The translations under genes were made by a program, and so were the position numbers. Below, one piece after another: positions 1-8,040 of a DNA stretch of 32,902 nucleotides (its first letter is position 1; every line of letters starts with the position of its first letter). Location: contig CADAEJ010000012.1 in assembly GCA_902786965.1 (NCBI GenBank), positions 1 through 32,902 on the forward strand, written 5' to 3'. The stretch comes from an uncultured Ruminococcus sp. GTDB lineage: Bacteria; Bacillota; Clostridia; Oscillospirales; Ruminococcaceae. The notes below the pieces were generated by a model, which worked only from the letters and a program-made list of their open reading frames with translations, did no database searches and was not told the origin of the DNA.

Positions 1-1
1 C

Positions 2-136
2 ACTATACGCAACTGCGATCGTATTCTTGTGATGGACAATGGCGGTATCGCCGAGGAGGGCAGTTACGAGGAGCTTATCCGCAAAAACGGCTATTTTGCC
101 GAGCTGGTGGACAGACAGAGGCTGGACAAGTGCTGA
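2..136 (+). CDS. ABC transporter ATP-binding/permease protein, C-terminal fragment
   Basis: This is the last 44 codons of a gene that begins before the window. The frame reads TIRNCDRILVMDNGGIAEEG and ends in YFAELVDRQRLDKC before TGA. It matches the tail of the nucleotide-binding domain of exporter-type ABC proteins: the switch-histidine region has just passed, then the 'DRILVMDNG.I.EEG.YEELI...G.FAELV' pattern. Such proteins usually fuse a six-helix membrane domain to this ATPase and act as dimers. The substrate cannot be told from the tail. An intrinsic terminator follows about 90 bp downstream, so this is the end of its transcription unit. Confidence 0.85.
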   Translation, partial: TIRNCDRILVMDNGGIAEEGSYEELIRKNGYFAELVDRQRLDKC

Positions 137-227
137 AGTGTGCCGGCAAAGACCGAAAACGAACCTGCCGCTTTAAAAACAGCTCACGGCCGTCGGTATA
201 AGTCCGACTGCCGGCTTAATAAAAACA

Positions 228-258
228 CTCCGTAGATACAACATCTGCGGAGTTTTTT
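228..258 (+). terminator. Rho-independent terminator of the ABC transporter gene
   Basis: A 10-bp stem (CTCCGTAGAT paired with ATCTGCGGAG, one G-T pair) with a 5-nt loop is followed directly by a run of six T. It lies between the ABC gene and the promoter of the next gene. Confidence 0.85.
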
Positions 259-285
259 GCTGTCCTTTTTGTTAATGCCCGCCTA

Positions 286-314
286 TTGACTTTATTAACA
301 AAATGTTGTATAAT
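286..314 (+). promoter_or_regulatory. SigA-type promoter of the 360-2438 surface-protein gene
   Basis: TTGACT at 286-291 and TATAAT at 309-314 are separated by 17 bp. An in-frame ATG at 303 lies inside this promoter, which rules it out as the start of the downstream gene. Confidence 0.8.
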
Positions 315-359
315 TTTCCTATAATTCCGCATCAGCGAAAAAGGAGGAAAAGAATAAAA

Positions 360-2438
360 ATGAAAAAGAAGATTTTATCAGGCTTGCTGGCTCTTGCTTT
401 AGTTTTCGGCTCAGCGGCGGCACTGCCGAAAGACGTGTTCACGGATAGCACAAGCATAACTGCATCTGCGGAAAGCGCACCAACATCGGGCAAGTGCGGT
501 GAGAATTTAAGCTGGTCGCTTGACTCAAAAGGTGTGCTGACTATCAGCGGAACGGGAGACATGTATGACTTTAAGTCTGAAGCGTCACCATTTTTTGGAA
601 GAGATGATATTAAGTCTGTTGTAATTAAATCGGGTGTTACAAGCATTGAAGATAGTGCATTTTATGATTGTCACAATCTTAAAAGCGTAACGTTTCCAAA
701 TAGCCTTAAACGTTTAGGCGTTGCAGCGTTTTCAGGATGCAGAGAGTTATCAAGCATAACCATACCGAGCAGTGTTACAAGCATCGGTACTAATGTGTTT
801 GGCGGTTGCGTTTCTCTTTCAGAAATAAACGTCGAAAATGGCAATGTAAAATATGGTTCTGTTGATGGAATACTTTATAACAAAGATAAGACTGAACTGA
901 TAACGTGTCCGGAGGGAAAAAATGGCGATATATCCTTACCAAGCGGAGTAAAAAGAATAAATGATTTTTCATTTACTCTCTGTAAGAACATCACAAGCGT
1001 AAAGATCCCTAATGGTACTGAAAACATAGGTGATAGTGCGTTTGAACAATGCAATAAACTTTCAAGTATAAATATACCAAACAGTATTAAAAGCATTGGA
1101 AGCAGATCATTTTTTGAATGTTACGATCTCAAAAGTATAACTATTCCTGGTAGCGTGAAAAGCATTGGTGTTTATGCTTTTTATAATTGCATAAGTCTTG
1201 CAAAAGTAAATATCCCCCAAAGCATGACCACTATAGAAGGTGGCGTATTTATGGGTTGTGATAGTCTCACCGAAATCAGCATACCAAATGGAATTAAAAG
1301 CATTGATAGCAGCGCATTTTTTAATTGCGGTAATCTTGCAAGTGTAACAATACCTAAAAGCGTTACCGAAATAGGTAGTCAGGCATTTGGCTATTATTGG
1401 GGCACTAAGGTCGATGGCTTTACTGTCATAGGTTATACCGGTTCAGCAGCAGAGAAGTACGCAAAGGACAATGGGTTTATGTTCCGTGGCATTTCCCGCC
1501 TCGCAGGCGCAGGACGCTACGCAACAGCTGCCAACATCTCAAAGGCAGGCTTCCCTGACGGAAGCGGTACGGTCATCCTTGCGTACGGCTTGAACTATGC
1601 TGACGCACTTGCAGGTGTGCCGCTTGCAAAGGCGATGAATGCACCGATACTGCTGACGACACTCAAAACTCTGCCTGCTGAAACACTTGCAGAGATCGAG
1701 CGCCTTAATGCAAAGAAGGTCATTATTCTCGGCGGAACGAGTGCGGTCAGTGCAGATGTTGAAAAGGTGCTGACAGACAAAAAGCTTGAAGTCGAGCGTA
1801 TCGCGGGCACAACACGGTTTGAAACTGCCGCGAAGATCGCAGATAAAATGCAGCAGCAGAACGAAAACAAAGCACCGACAGATGTGTTCTTTGTTTACTA
1901 CAACGGCTTTGCCGATGCGCTTTCGGTAAGCGCGGCTGCGGCGGTCAAGGGCGCACCGATAGTCTACCTCACGACAAACGGCGCACTCAACGCAGATACG
2001 GCTGCGTACCTTGCAGATCTCAAAAAGGCAGGCAGTGTCAAGAACGCCTATGTCATCGGCGGCACGAGTGTGATCTCGGACGATATGGCAACAAAGGCTG
2101 CAAATGCCCTCGGTCTTGCAAAGGCAACAAGAGTTGCCGGTGCAAACAGATTTGAAACTTGCGTTGCTGTCAACGAAAAGTTTGCAGATGTTCTTGGCGG
2201 CGACAAGCTGTGCGTTGCAACAGGTATGGATTTCCCCGATGCACTTGCAGGCGGCGTTTACGCAGCTAACAACAACGCACCGCTTTTCCTTATCAACGGC
2301 AAGCTCAAAACTTCAAATCTCAACGACAAACAGAAGGCTTATCTCATAGAGAAAAAGCCAAGCAGCATCACCGCGTTCGGCGGCACAAGCGTTGTCCCCG
2401 ATGATCATATCGCAGATATTGCTAAAAACTCGATATAA
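360..2438 (+). CDS. Secreted BspA-type LRR protein with three C-terminal CWB2 cell-wall-binding repeats
   Basis: A 692-aa exported surface protein. The start at 360 is chosen because GGAGG sits at 342-346 and the upstream in-frame ATG falls inside the promoter. Residues 1-40 are a signal peptide (MKKK, hydrophobic core, then AxA-like sites near TASAES). Residues about 45-375 are BspA/LRR_5 repeats with the recurring 'F.gC..L.sitIP.svtsIg..aF' pattern. Residues about 380-692 are three CWB2 (PF04122) repeats beginning RLAGAGRY, RIAGTTRF and RVAGANRF, each with an 'A.G..faDAL' and a 'GG...V' block. CWB2 triplets anchor Clostridioides difficile Cwp proteins non-covalently to wall polymers, so this protein probably displays its LRR on the wall. 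The ligand is unknown. It is monocistronic, with its own promoter and terminator, and converges on the histidine kinase gene. Confidence 0.93.
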   Translation: MKKKILSGLLALALVFGSAAALPKDVFTDSTSITASAESAPTSGKCGENLSWSLDSKGVLTISGTGDMYDFKSEASPFFGRDDIKSVVIKSGVTSIEDSAFYDCHNLKSVTFPNSLKRLGVAAFSGCRELSSITIPSSVTSIGTNVFGGCVSLSEINVENGNVKYGSVDGILYNKDKTELITCPEGKNGDISLPSGVKRINDFSFTLCKNITSVKIPNGTENIGDSAFEQCNKLSSINIPNSIKSIGSRSFFECYDLKSITIPGSVKSIGVYAFYNCISLAKVNIPQSMTTIEGGVFMGCDSLTEISIPNGIKSIDSSAFFNCGNLASVTIPKSVTEIGSQAFGYYWGTKVDGFTVIGYTGSAAEKYAKDNGFMFRGISRLAGAGRYATAANISKAGFPDGSGTVILAYGLNYADALAGVPLAKAMNAPILLTTLKTLPAETLAEIERLNAKKVIILGGTSAVSADVEKVLTDKKLEVERIAGTTRFETAAKIADKMQQQNENKAPTDVFFVYYNGFADALSVSAAAAVKGAPIVYLTTNGALNADTAAYLADLKKAGSVKNAYVIGGTSVISDDMATKAANALGLAKATRVAGANRFETCVAVNEKFADVLGGDKLCVATGMDFPDALAGGVYAANNNAPLFLINGKLKTSNLNDKQKAYLIEKKPSSITAFGGTSVVPDDHIADIAKNSI

Positions 2439-2444
2439 CGCAGC

Positions 2445-2474
2445 AAAGCTCCTCTGAAAAGGGGAGCTTTTTTA
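2445..2474 (+). terminator. Terminator of the 360-2438 gene
   Basis: AAAGCTCC pairs with GGAGCTTT around a short loop, followed by a T run. A near-copy lies in the inverted remnant at 22038-22063. Confidence 0.85.
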
Positions 2475-2497
2475 TATCCGAAATGTCAGGCAGACAG

Positions 2498-2530
2498 AAA
2501 AAAGCCGATCCCACGAGTGAGACCGGCTTT
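2498..2530 (-). terminator. Terminator of the histidine kinase gene
   Basis: Stem AAAGCCG(G/A)TC(T/C)CAC over a 3-nt loop. Read on the minus strand it is followed by six T and lies about 60 nt past the kinase stop codon. The same stem-loop, nearly base for base, follows the unrelated gene ending at 21972. Confidence 0.75.
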
Positions 2531-2589
2531 GATGATTATGCGAGGTTTTTGTGTCTTGTTGTGTATCCCGGCACTTGTACAGTACCTGC

Positions 2590-5580
2590 CTACTGACGTA
2601 TCAGCGTTTCCAAAGCCGAGTACAGTGCCTCGTTGTCTATCGGTTTGGTCAGATGCGCGTTCATACCTGCCTGAAGACTTCGCTGAACGTCCTCGTCAAA
2701 CGCATTTGCTGTCAGCGCGATTATCGGTACGCTCGCTGCATCGGGTCTGTCAAGCCTGCGTATCGCAGCGGTCGCTTCAAGTCCGTCCATTTCAGGCATT
2801 CTGACATCCATCAGTATCGCATCATAGTAGCCCGGTTCACTTCCTGCGAACCTTTCAAGCACAAGTCTGCCGTTCACCTCGTGGTCAACGGTCATTCCGC
2901 GGCTTTTGAGCACCATTTCCATAATGTCTGCATTTATCTGCACGTCCTCGGCAAGCAGTATATGCTTTCCGTTAAGATCGGCTTTGTGCTGCTTGATCTC
3001 GGATATGTGCTTTCGTTTGCTTGCACTTCGGAATTCTTCAAGCACGCTGCCCGACGATATCGGCTTTGAGATAAAGCTGTCAACACCTGCCTTTACAGCT
3101 TCTTCAAGTACATCGTCCCACTTATACGCCGTAATAATGATTATCGCAGATCCCGGACCGACTATATCGCGCAGCCTCTTTGCTGTTTCGACTCCGTCCA
3201 TTTCGGGCATTTTAAGGTCAATAAGAATAAGATCGTAAAGCTCGTGCCGTGCGTGCTGTACGCGCACCGCCTCGATCGTCTGCGCACCCGAAAGCACCGT
3301 GTCACAGGACATTCCTGCCTTTTCAAGTACGAGCTTTGCGTGTTCGCAGGCTATCGGGTCATCATCGACTGCAAGCACTTTCATATCATACGGCTGTACC
3401 TGTTCGTAATCGGCATCGCTGTCCTTGTGCGGTGAGTCCGTAAGCGTAACTGTCACGATAAATGTCGTACTCTTACCTTTTTCGCTGCGGACCTCAATGT
3501 TTCCGTTCATCATATCGACGATATTTTTTGTTATCGCCAGACCCAGTCCCGAGCTGCCGTACTTGTTGGTAGCAGAGCTGTCCTCCTGACTGAATGTGTC
3601 AAAGATGTGCGGGATATATTCCTTGCTCATACCTATCCCGTTATCAGTGATGGTGAAGCGAAGGGTAGATCTGCCGCCGAATTTCGCTGTGCGCTCAACG
3701 CAGAAATCAATACTTCCGCCCTTTGCAGTGAACTTTACAGCATTACCGAGAATATTGATAAGTACCTGCCGCAGCCTTGTATTGTCGCCGATATAGTGAT
3801 CGTCGATCTCTCCCTGTACGCGGCAGGAGTATGTCTGCTCATTTTCCTCGCACTGTGCGCTGAAGATAGTGTTTATCTGCTCCATAAGCTTGGTGAACGA
3901 GAAATCCTCATTTTTAAGGACCAATCTTCCCGATTCGATACGGCTCATATCAAGAATATCATTTATAAGCTCCAGCAGGTGAGTTGCCGAGCCGCCTATT
4001 TTTACAAGATACTCTCTTGTCTTTTCGGATAGCTCGGGATCGCTCAGCGCGATGTTGTCAAGTCCGATGATAGCGTTCATAGGTGTTCTTATCTCGTGGC
4101 TCATGCTTGACAGGAAAGCAGTCTTTGCCTTGCTCGCGTTTTCTGCGGCAGCAAGAGCATCGCTCAATGCCTGATTCTTTTCAAGCGAATCTCTCATTTC
4201 GCTGTCTATGTCGGAGAAGCCCGCACCTATCGCATGAATGGTATGACCGTCTGTCTTTTCTGTGCGCCGTACACCGACAAGACGAAGCATTTCATAGCTC
4301 TCTCTTCCCTCATAAACGGTCAGGTATCTGTAGGAAAGAATAGACTCGTTCTCAAGCCGTTTTTGAATGTTTTCGGGTTTAATGAAATCGAGAAATCCTT
4401 CGCGGTAGCCCTCTGCAACACGATCGTTTGCATATCTGGTGAACCCCTCCTTGAAGGAGAATTTCTCCCCGCTCTGCGGCCCGTCCTTTTCCGAGACCTT
4501 TGAGCTATAGCAAATGCTTTCATCGGTATCAAGGTCAACATAATACACACTTTTGTAATCCGATGCAAGCGCGGTTATCATATGATCCTGTCTGGTGCGC
4601 TGCTTTTCCTCCTCCAGCAGCCTGTTCTGAAGTTCAAGACGCTGTTCAAGCTCCTGCTGCTTTATACGGCTTTCTGTTTCGGTGGTCTGTTTTTCAAGCG
4701 CAAGCTTTGTGTTGGCTTTGTTCTGCCTGAATATTACGATAAATATCACAAACAGCACAGCGATAGTCAGACCGGTCTGCACAAGGTTCCTCAGAATTAT
4801 CCCGTCTGAAACGGAGCTTATCTTGTCGCTTATAACGCTTTCGCGGATAAGGTAAGTGAGCATCCAGTCAGTTCCCGCTATCGGCTTATAGGAAAGTGTC
4901 TCCTTTATCCCGTTGTATGTAAAGGAAACAACATTGCCTGTACCGCTTGCAAAATCCTCCATTACCTCCTGAACGGTATCACCGTTTTCAAAGGATGCAC
5001 GCTCAAGCGCTTCAAGAAGATTTGTTTCCTTAGCAAGACCGCCAAGCACCATATCCGTCAGGGCGGCACCGTCCTTTGTGTAGATGTTGCAGAATGTCGT
5101 GTCATTATTGCTTGATTGCAGCGACACGCCCTCAAGCATAGTGTTTATATCTATTTCCATAAAGCACACTACAAGCTTGTGATCCTCGACTGAGATGTTT
5201 TCCACAGGGATCGCGATTATTACCTTTTTCTGTTCACCCTCGGTGTCCTTCAGCGTTATGCAGGGCTTGGAAAGAGAGGCGGGGTCGATGTTGTAGGTGT
5301 CAATGTCGCTTGTCGTCCCGACAGATGTATAGATCACTCCGCTTGTGTCCACAAAAGCGAATTTGTCAAGTGTGTACAGCTTTTTCATTCGAGCCTGATA
5401 CGCCTGCAAATGCTCGATATCGCTAAGGTCGTCCTTTGTGAGGAGCCCTACGGCAGTCTGCATATTCTTGATGTTGCCCTCAAGCGCAGAGGATACCACC
5501 TGTTCACGCCGCCCTGCAAGCTCGTCAAGGTACAGCAGGCTGACGGAGTTGACCGCTTTTTTCTGTATCACGCTTTGCAA
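2590..5580 (-). CDS. Hybrid sensor histidine kinase with two receiver domains (N-terminal helix out of frame)
   Basis: 996 residues from a TTG at 5580. Residues about 15-255 resemble an extracellular dCache-type sensor, 263-284 are a transmembrane helix, 285-335 a coiled linker, and 340-465 a PAS-like region. HisKA carries the phospho-acceptor His495 in SHEIRTP. The HATPase has its N box (LINILGNAVKF, Asn613), DNGIG at 646-650 and GLGLAI at 678-683. Two receivers follow with Asp788 and Asp925, each with its conserved Lys (ISKP, LTKP). The outer sensor needs a first membrane helix, and one is encoded just upstream in another frame (5563-5683). It joins this frame cleanly if one A is removed from the A6 run at 5557-5562. 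The TTG start is therefore probably not natural. It shares a strand with an Hpt protein and a REC-GGDEF-EAL unit, which suggests a His-Asp-His-Asp phosphorelay to c-di-GMP. Two terminators separate it from the Hpt gene. Confidence 0.9.
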   Translation of the reverse strand: MQSVIQKKAVNSVSLLYLDELAGRREQVVSSALEGNIKNMQTAVGLLTKDDLSDIEHLQAYQARMKKLYTLDKFAFVDTSGVIYTSVGTTSDIDTYNIDPASLSKPCITLKDTEGEQKKVIIAIPVENISVEDHKLVVCFMEIDINTMLEGVSLQSSNNDTTFCNIYTKDGAALTDMVLGGLAKETNLLEALERASFENGDTVQEVMEDFASGTGNVVSFTYNGIKETLSYKPIAGTDWMLTYLIRESVISDKISSVSDGIILRNLVQTGLTIAVLFVIFIVIFRQNKANTKLALEKQTTETESRIKQQELEQRLELQNRLLEEEKQRTRQDHMITALASDYKSVYYVDLDTDESICYSSKVSEKDGPQSGEKFSFKEGFTRYANDRVAEGYREGFLDFIKPENIQKRLENESILSYRYLTVYEGRESYEMLRLVGVRRTEKTDGHTIHAIGAGFSDIDSEMRDSLEKNQALSDALAAAENASKAKTAFLSSMSHEIRTPMNAIIGLDNIALSDPELSEKTREYLVKIGGSATHLLELINDILDMSRIESGRLVLKNEDFSFTKLMEQINTIFSAQCEENEQTYSCRVQGEIDDHYIGDNTRLRQVLINILGNAVKFTAKGGSIDFCVERTAKFGGRSTLRFTITDNGIGMSKEYIPHIFDTFSQEDSSATNKYGSSGLGLAITKNIVDMMNGNIEVRSEKGKSTTFIVTVTLTDSPHKDSDADYEQVQPYDMKVLAVDDDPIACEHAKLVLEKAGMSCDTVLSGAQTIEAVRVQHARHELYDLILIDLKMPEMDGVETAKRLRDIVGPGSAIIIITAYKWDDVLEEAVKAGVDSFISKPISSGSVLEEFRSASKRKHISEIKQHKADLNGKHILLAEDVQINADIMEMVLKSRGMTVDHEVNGRLVLERFAGSEPGYYDAILMDVRMPEMDGLEATAAIRRLDRPDAASVPIIALTANAFDEDVQRSLQAGMNAHLTKPIDNEALYSALETLIRQ

Positions 5581-5683
5581 GATCTCCTATCCATAGCGTA
5601 CCGATCACCAGTATTATCGCTACGGCTGTAAACCCTATGATAGTTATAAATAATGTGTTTCGTTTGCGGTTCACAAAGATCAC
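5525..5683 (-). pseudogene. Out-of-frame N-terminal membrane helix of the hybrid kinase
   Basis: A frame opening at GTG 5683 or 5674 reads NRKRNTLFITIIGF followed by TAVAIILVIGTLWIGDLAKRD. That is a positively charged N-terminus plus one membrane helix, the usual beginning of a dCache kinase. It reaches TGA at 5525-5527. At the A6/T6 run (5557-5562) a one-base loss would join 'AKRDTEK' to 'AVNSVSLLYLDEL' of the kinase frame. No strong ribosome site is visible before either GTG. The break could be a real mutation, phase variation or slippage at the homopolymer, or a sequencing error. Confidence 0.7.
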
Positions 5684-5705
5684 CCGCTAAAACCATATTT
5701 CACTT

Positions 5706-5739
5706 AAAAAGCAGCGGTTCGATCGTTTTTGCTGCTTTT
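5706..5739 (-). terminator. Second of two tandem terminators between the Hpt gene and the kinase gene
   Basis: On the minus strand AAAAGCAGC pairs with GCTGCTTTT and continues into T. It lies only about 25 bp before the kinase start region, leaving no room for an obvious kinase promoter. Confidence 0.65.
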
Positions 5740-5740
5740 G

Positions 5741-5777
5741 CAAAAACGGGACAATTCCGAAGAATCGTTCCCGTTTT
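5741..5777 (-). terminator. Terminator of the c-di-GMP/Hpt operon
   Basis: On the minus strand a long hairpin, AAAACGGGA..CGATTC with a TTCG loop and GAATTG.TCCCGTTTT, ends in T residues. It lies 25 bp after the Hpt stop codon. Confidence 0.8.
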
Positions 5778-5801
5778 GATCTTTTTTTCTTTCATTGTAC
5801 A

Positions 5802-6137
5802 TTATAAGGCACACAGCGCTTCAAACTGTGCCTTTGCTTCATTAAGATAAGCAGAATAATCAACATCTTTCCTGCCGCGCAGCAGCTCCGTGATTTCACT
5901 TACGGGCTTTGTGAGCGGATCAAGAGAGAGGTTTGAATACATTCCTTTTAATGCGTGTGCCGTTTCAAATGCCGCGTCGAGCTGATGATCCGCAAGCTGC
6001 TGCCGGAGCAGATCAAGCCGCTTATCTGCGATCACCTTACCGACGAGCGTGATATAGAATGCTTCATTGTTCATACAGCGTGTAAGCCCCGCGTCAACAT
6101 CTGCCCCGAATTCCCTGAGTTTATCAGCTGTAAGCAT
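5802..6137 (-). CDS. Hpt phosphotransfer domain protein
   Basis: A 111-aa single-domain protein. The start at 6137 is preferred because GGAG at 6145-6148 lies 7 nt upstream; an in-frame ATG at 6143 is only 1 nt from it. The hallmark is the Hpt motif TAHALKG with the phosphorylatable His61, followed by a helical stretch to the C-terminus (family length about 100-120 aa). It overlaps the end of the EAL gene by 14 nt, so the two are probably translationally coupled. In a phosphorelay it would carry phosphate from a receiver of the hybrid kinase to the receiver of the REC-GGDEF-EAL protein. The partners are inferred from gene order only. Confidence 0.88.
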   Translation of the reverse strand: MLTADKLREFGADVDAGLTRCMNNEAFYITLVGKVIADKRLDLLRQQLADHQLDAAFETAHALKGMYSNLSLDPLTKPVSEITELLRGRKDVDYSAYLNEAKAQFEALCAL

Positions 6138-7029
6138 AGCCATTCTCCTTTTGCTGTTTTTCTATCAGATGCACAAATTCATCGGGCGGCAGAGGCTTTG
6201 AAAAGTAATAGCCCTGTATCACATCGCACCCGAGCGTTTTCAAAAGCTCCATTTGTTCCTTGTGTTCAACGCCCTCTGCAATTACAGGCACCTCAAGGAG
6301 CCGTGCTATCTCTATTATGATGCCGACCAGCCGTGCAGCTTTGCTGTCGCTGCAAATATTTCTGATAAAAGCCATATCCAGCTTGAGCGCATCAAATGTC
6401 AGGGAAGTCAGCATATTCAGCGATGAATACCCGCTGCCGAAATCGTCCATCTCTATTTTGAAGCCTGCCGACCTGAGCGCAGAAACCGCAGCCGATATCT
6501 GCTGTGAATTATCCGTATACGCTGATTCCGTGATCTCAAGCAGAAGCTGCGCTGCCGTGATGCCGTTGTTTGCGACTATCTCCGTCAGCTCCTCGCCGAG
6601 CGTTGGGTCAAACATATCTATCCTTGAAACATTTACCGATATTGGCAGCGTGATGCCGAACCTGTCCTTCCATTCCCTTATCTGTCCTGCTGCCTGATCC
6701 CATACAAATCTGTCAAGCTTGTGTATCAGTCCGTTGTTTTCAAACAGCGGGATAAAAACGCCCGGGCTTATCATCCCGTGATCGGGGTGGAACCATCTTA
6801 TCAGCGCCTCTGCACTTGAAAGCACAGGTGTATCGCCCGTTATATTGTACTTTGGCTGATAGTACACCCTGAACTGCTTCTCCTCAAGCGCCTTGTCCAT
6901 ATCATTGATAAGCTTTTCGTGAAAAAGCTCCTTGTCATGAAGCTCGGAATTATATAGATTATAGCAGGTCGAATAAGTATTGCGAAGCTTGCGGCATGCA
7001 AGAGCAGCGCGGTCAAAATGCAATTCCAT
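6124..7029 (-). CDS. EAL-domain c-di-GMP phosphodiesterase, probably the C-terminal half of a split REC-GGDEF-EAL protein
   Basis: 301 residues from the first ATG. The first 25 (ELHFDRAALACRKL) look like the last helix of a GGDEF domain rather than a true N-terminus. The EAL domain covers about 45-295 and keeps its metal and catalytic signatures: SAEALIRW, SVNVSR, LEITES, DDFGSGYSSL, a Lys in LKLD, AEGVE and QGYYFSKPLP. It should therefore hydrolyse c-di-GMP to pGpG. Reading this frame upstream of the ATG gives ISLRIGAFSDEGDPLD, which is the missing end of the GGDEF domain encoded just before it. A one-base insertion near 7080-7100 would merge both into a single protein of about 570 residues. 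As the sequence stands the EAL part would need its own, weak initiation. Confidence 0.88.
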   Translation of the reverse strand: MELHFDRAALACRKLRNTYSTCYNLYNSELHDKELFHEKLINDMDKALEEKQFRVYYQPKYNITGDTPVLSSAEALIRWFHPDHGMISPGVFIPLFENNGLIHKLDRFVWDQAAGQIREWKDRFGITLPISVNVSRIDMFDPTLGEELTEIVANNGITAAQLLLEITESAYTDNSQQISAAVSALRSAGFKIEMDDFGSGYSSLNMLTSLTFDALKLDMAFIRNICSDSKAARLVGIIIEIARLLEVPVIAEGVEHKEQMELLKTLGCDVIQGYYFSKPLPPDEFVHLIEKQQKENGYAYS

Positions 7030-7061
7030 ATCAAGCGGATCGCCCTCATCTGAAAAAGCAC

Positions 7062-7835
7062 CTATCCTAAGGCTGATCTTATCATCACCGACAGCGCGCT
7101 GTGTTTTTCGATGAACTGCTCTATCAGCTCGGTTATATCGTTATCGTGGGGGATATACATAAAAAAGCTGTTGCTGTCGCTGCGGCACGCAAGACCGCCG
7201 TATTCCTGTACAGCCTGATGAACACAGCTGCCTATTTTTTTGAGCAGAAGATCTCCGTAGGCTCTGCCGTAAAGCTCGTTTATGATGCGGAAGCGGTTGA
7301 TGTCGATAACAATCGCGTCCATAGCGTTGTGACCGTTCATTCTGACGATCTTTTTTCCGTATTCAAAAAAGAACTCTTTATTGAAAAGCCCCGTGAGGCT
7401 GTCTCTTTCGGTCTCGTGTATGATGATACTGTCCTCGGCAAGCTCGATAGAGCGTTCAACCCTTGCCCTTATTATCTCGGGGGCATCAAAAGGCTTTGTG
7501 ATAAAATCAGCAGCGCCGCTTTGCAGGCATTGTACCTCCGATCCTTTTTCTGAGGTCAGTACAATGACTGGGATACGCCGCAGCTCGTTGTCAGCGTGAA
7601 GCTTTTTAAGCAGGGTGAAGCCGTCAAGCTTTGGCATATGCAGATCAAGAAGCACAAGCGACAAGGTATGATACTCCCGCTTTATAACATCCATAGCTTC
7701 AAGTCCGTCCTGTGCATAGAAGGTCTTATAAAGATCACCCAGCATAGCCCCGAGAAGCTCCCTTGCTATCGGGTCATCATCAACAATTAGTATGCTTCTG
7801 TGCAGACCGTTTCTTCGTTTTAGCAGTTCCTGCAT
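7062..7835 (-). CDS. Response regulator with degenerate GGDEF domain, truncated by a frameshift
   Basis: 257 residues. The receiver domain (about 13-128) has the acidic pocket IVDDD, phospho-acceptor Asp64 in LLDLHMP, Thr in VLTS and Lys113 in ITKP. A GGDEF domain starts at about 143 (DSLTGLFNK, DINRFR.INE.YG) but reads DSNSF at 219-223 where GGDEF is expected, so cyclase activity is probably lost. The frame stops (..MIRSALG) inside the last strand of the GGDEF fold. The rest is encoded in the neighbouring EAL frame. The ATG at 7835 follows a G-rich ribosome site (AGGGGGGAT). A strong promoter lies at 7916-7944. The protein is the likely output of the phosphorelay, with receiver phosphorylation controlling the EAL phosphodiesterase. 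Confidence 0.88.
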   Translation of the reverse strand: MQELLKRRNGLHRSILIVDDDPIARELLGAMLGDLYKTFYAQDGLEAMDVIKREYHTLSLVLLDLHMPKLDGFTLLKKLHADNELRRIPVIVLTSEKGSEVQCLQSGAADFITKPFDAPEIIRARVERSIELAEDSIIIHETERDSLTGLFNKEFFFEYGKKIVRMNGHNAMDAIVIDINRFRIINELYGRAYGDLLLKKIGSCVHQAVQEYGGLACRSDSNSFFMYIPHDNDITELIEQFIEKHSALSVMIRSALG

Positions 7836-7915
7836 TAGTATCCCCCCTGTTTATGCTGATCGTTTGCCGTAATATGTTCGTATCATTCAAGTCCCGAAAA
7901 ACTTTATACACATTT

Positions 7916-7944
7916 ATTATAGCACAATTCAACTAAATAGTCAA
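7916..7944 (-). promoter_or_regulatory. SigA-type promoter of the c-di-GMP/Hpt operon
   Basis: On the minus strand TTGACT (7944-7939) and TATAAT (7921-7916) are 17 bp apart. They lie about 80 bp before the ATG of the response regulator. Confidence 0.8.
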
Positions 7945-7985
7945 TTACTGTCGCTTTGTCTGTGCCGATGTTTTTTGAGATAAAA

Positions 7986-8040
7986 AACAAAAGCTCTCCG
8001 ATCTGTCCTTTTGTGATCGAAGAGCTTTGCTTTATTGCAG
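7986..8040 (-). terminator. Terminator of an orphan minus-strand mini-transcript
   Basis: AAAGCTCT.CGAT pairs with ATCG.AGAGCTTT. On the minus strand it is followed by TTTTGTTTTTT. The only apparent upstream unit is the 8040-8150 stretch with its own promoter-like sequence and AAGGAGG site. Confidence 0.65.

Noticed and set aside
303-359. Upstream extension of the first CWB2 gene to ATG 303
   Set aside because: This ATG lies between the -35 and -10 elements of the gene's own promoter; a strong ribosome site precedes ATG 360.
360-1500. Tandem DNA repeats or CRISPR-like arrays in the LRR regions
   Set aside because: The periodic similarity is protein-level LRR repetition with variable spacing and sequence; no constant repeat-spacer pattern is present.
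2551-3069. Plus-strand ORF of 172 codons opposite the kinase gene
   Set aside because: Composition is the mirror of the receiver domains on the other strand, with no ribosome site or recognisable product. The same holds for other long opposite-strand frames such as 8571-9446 and 9924-10697.
5557-5562. Programmed -1 frameshift (A AAA AAG type) in the kinase
   Set aside because: The needed shift is +1 (loss of one base), and the slippery heptamer is not in the frame of the membrane-helix reading. Slippage, mutation or error fits better.
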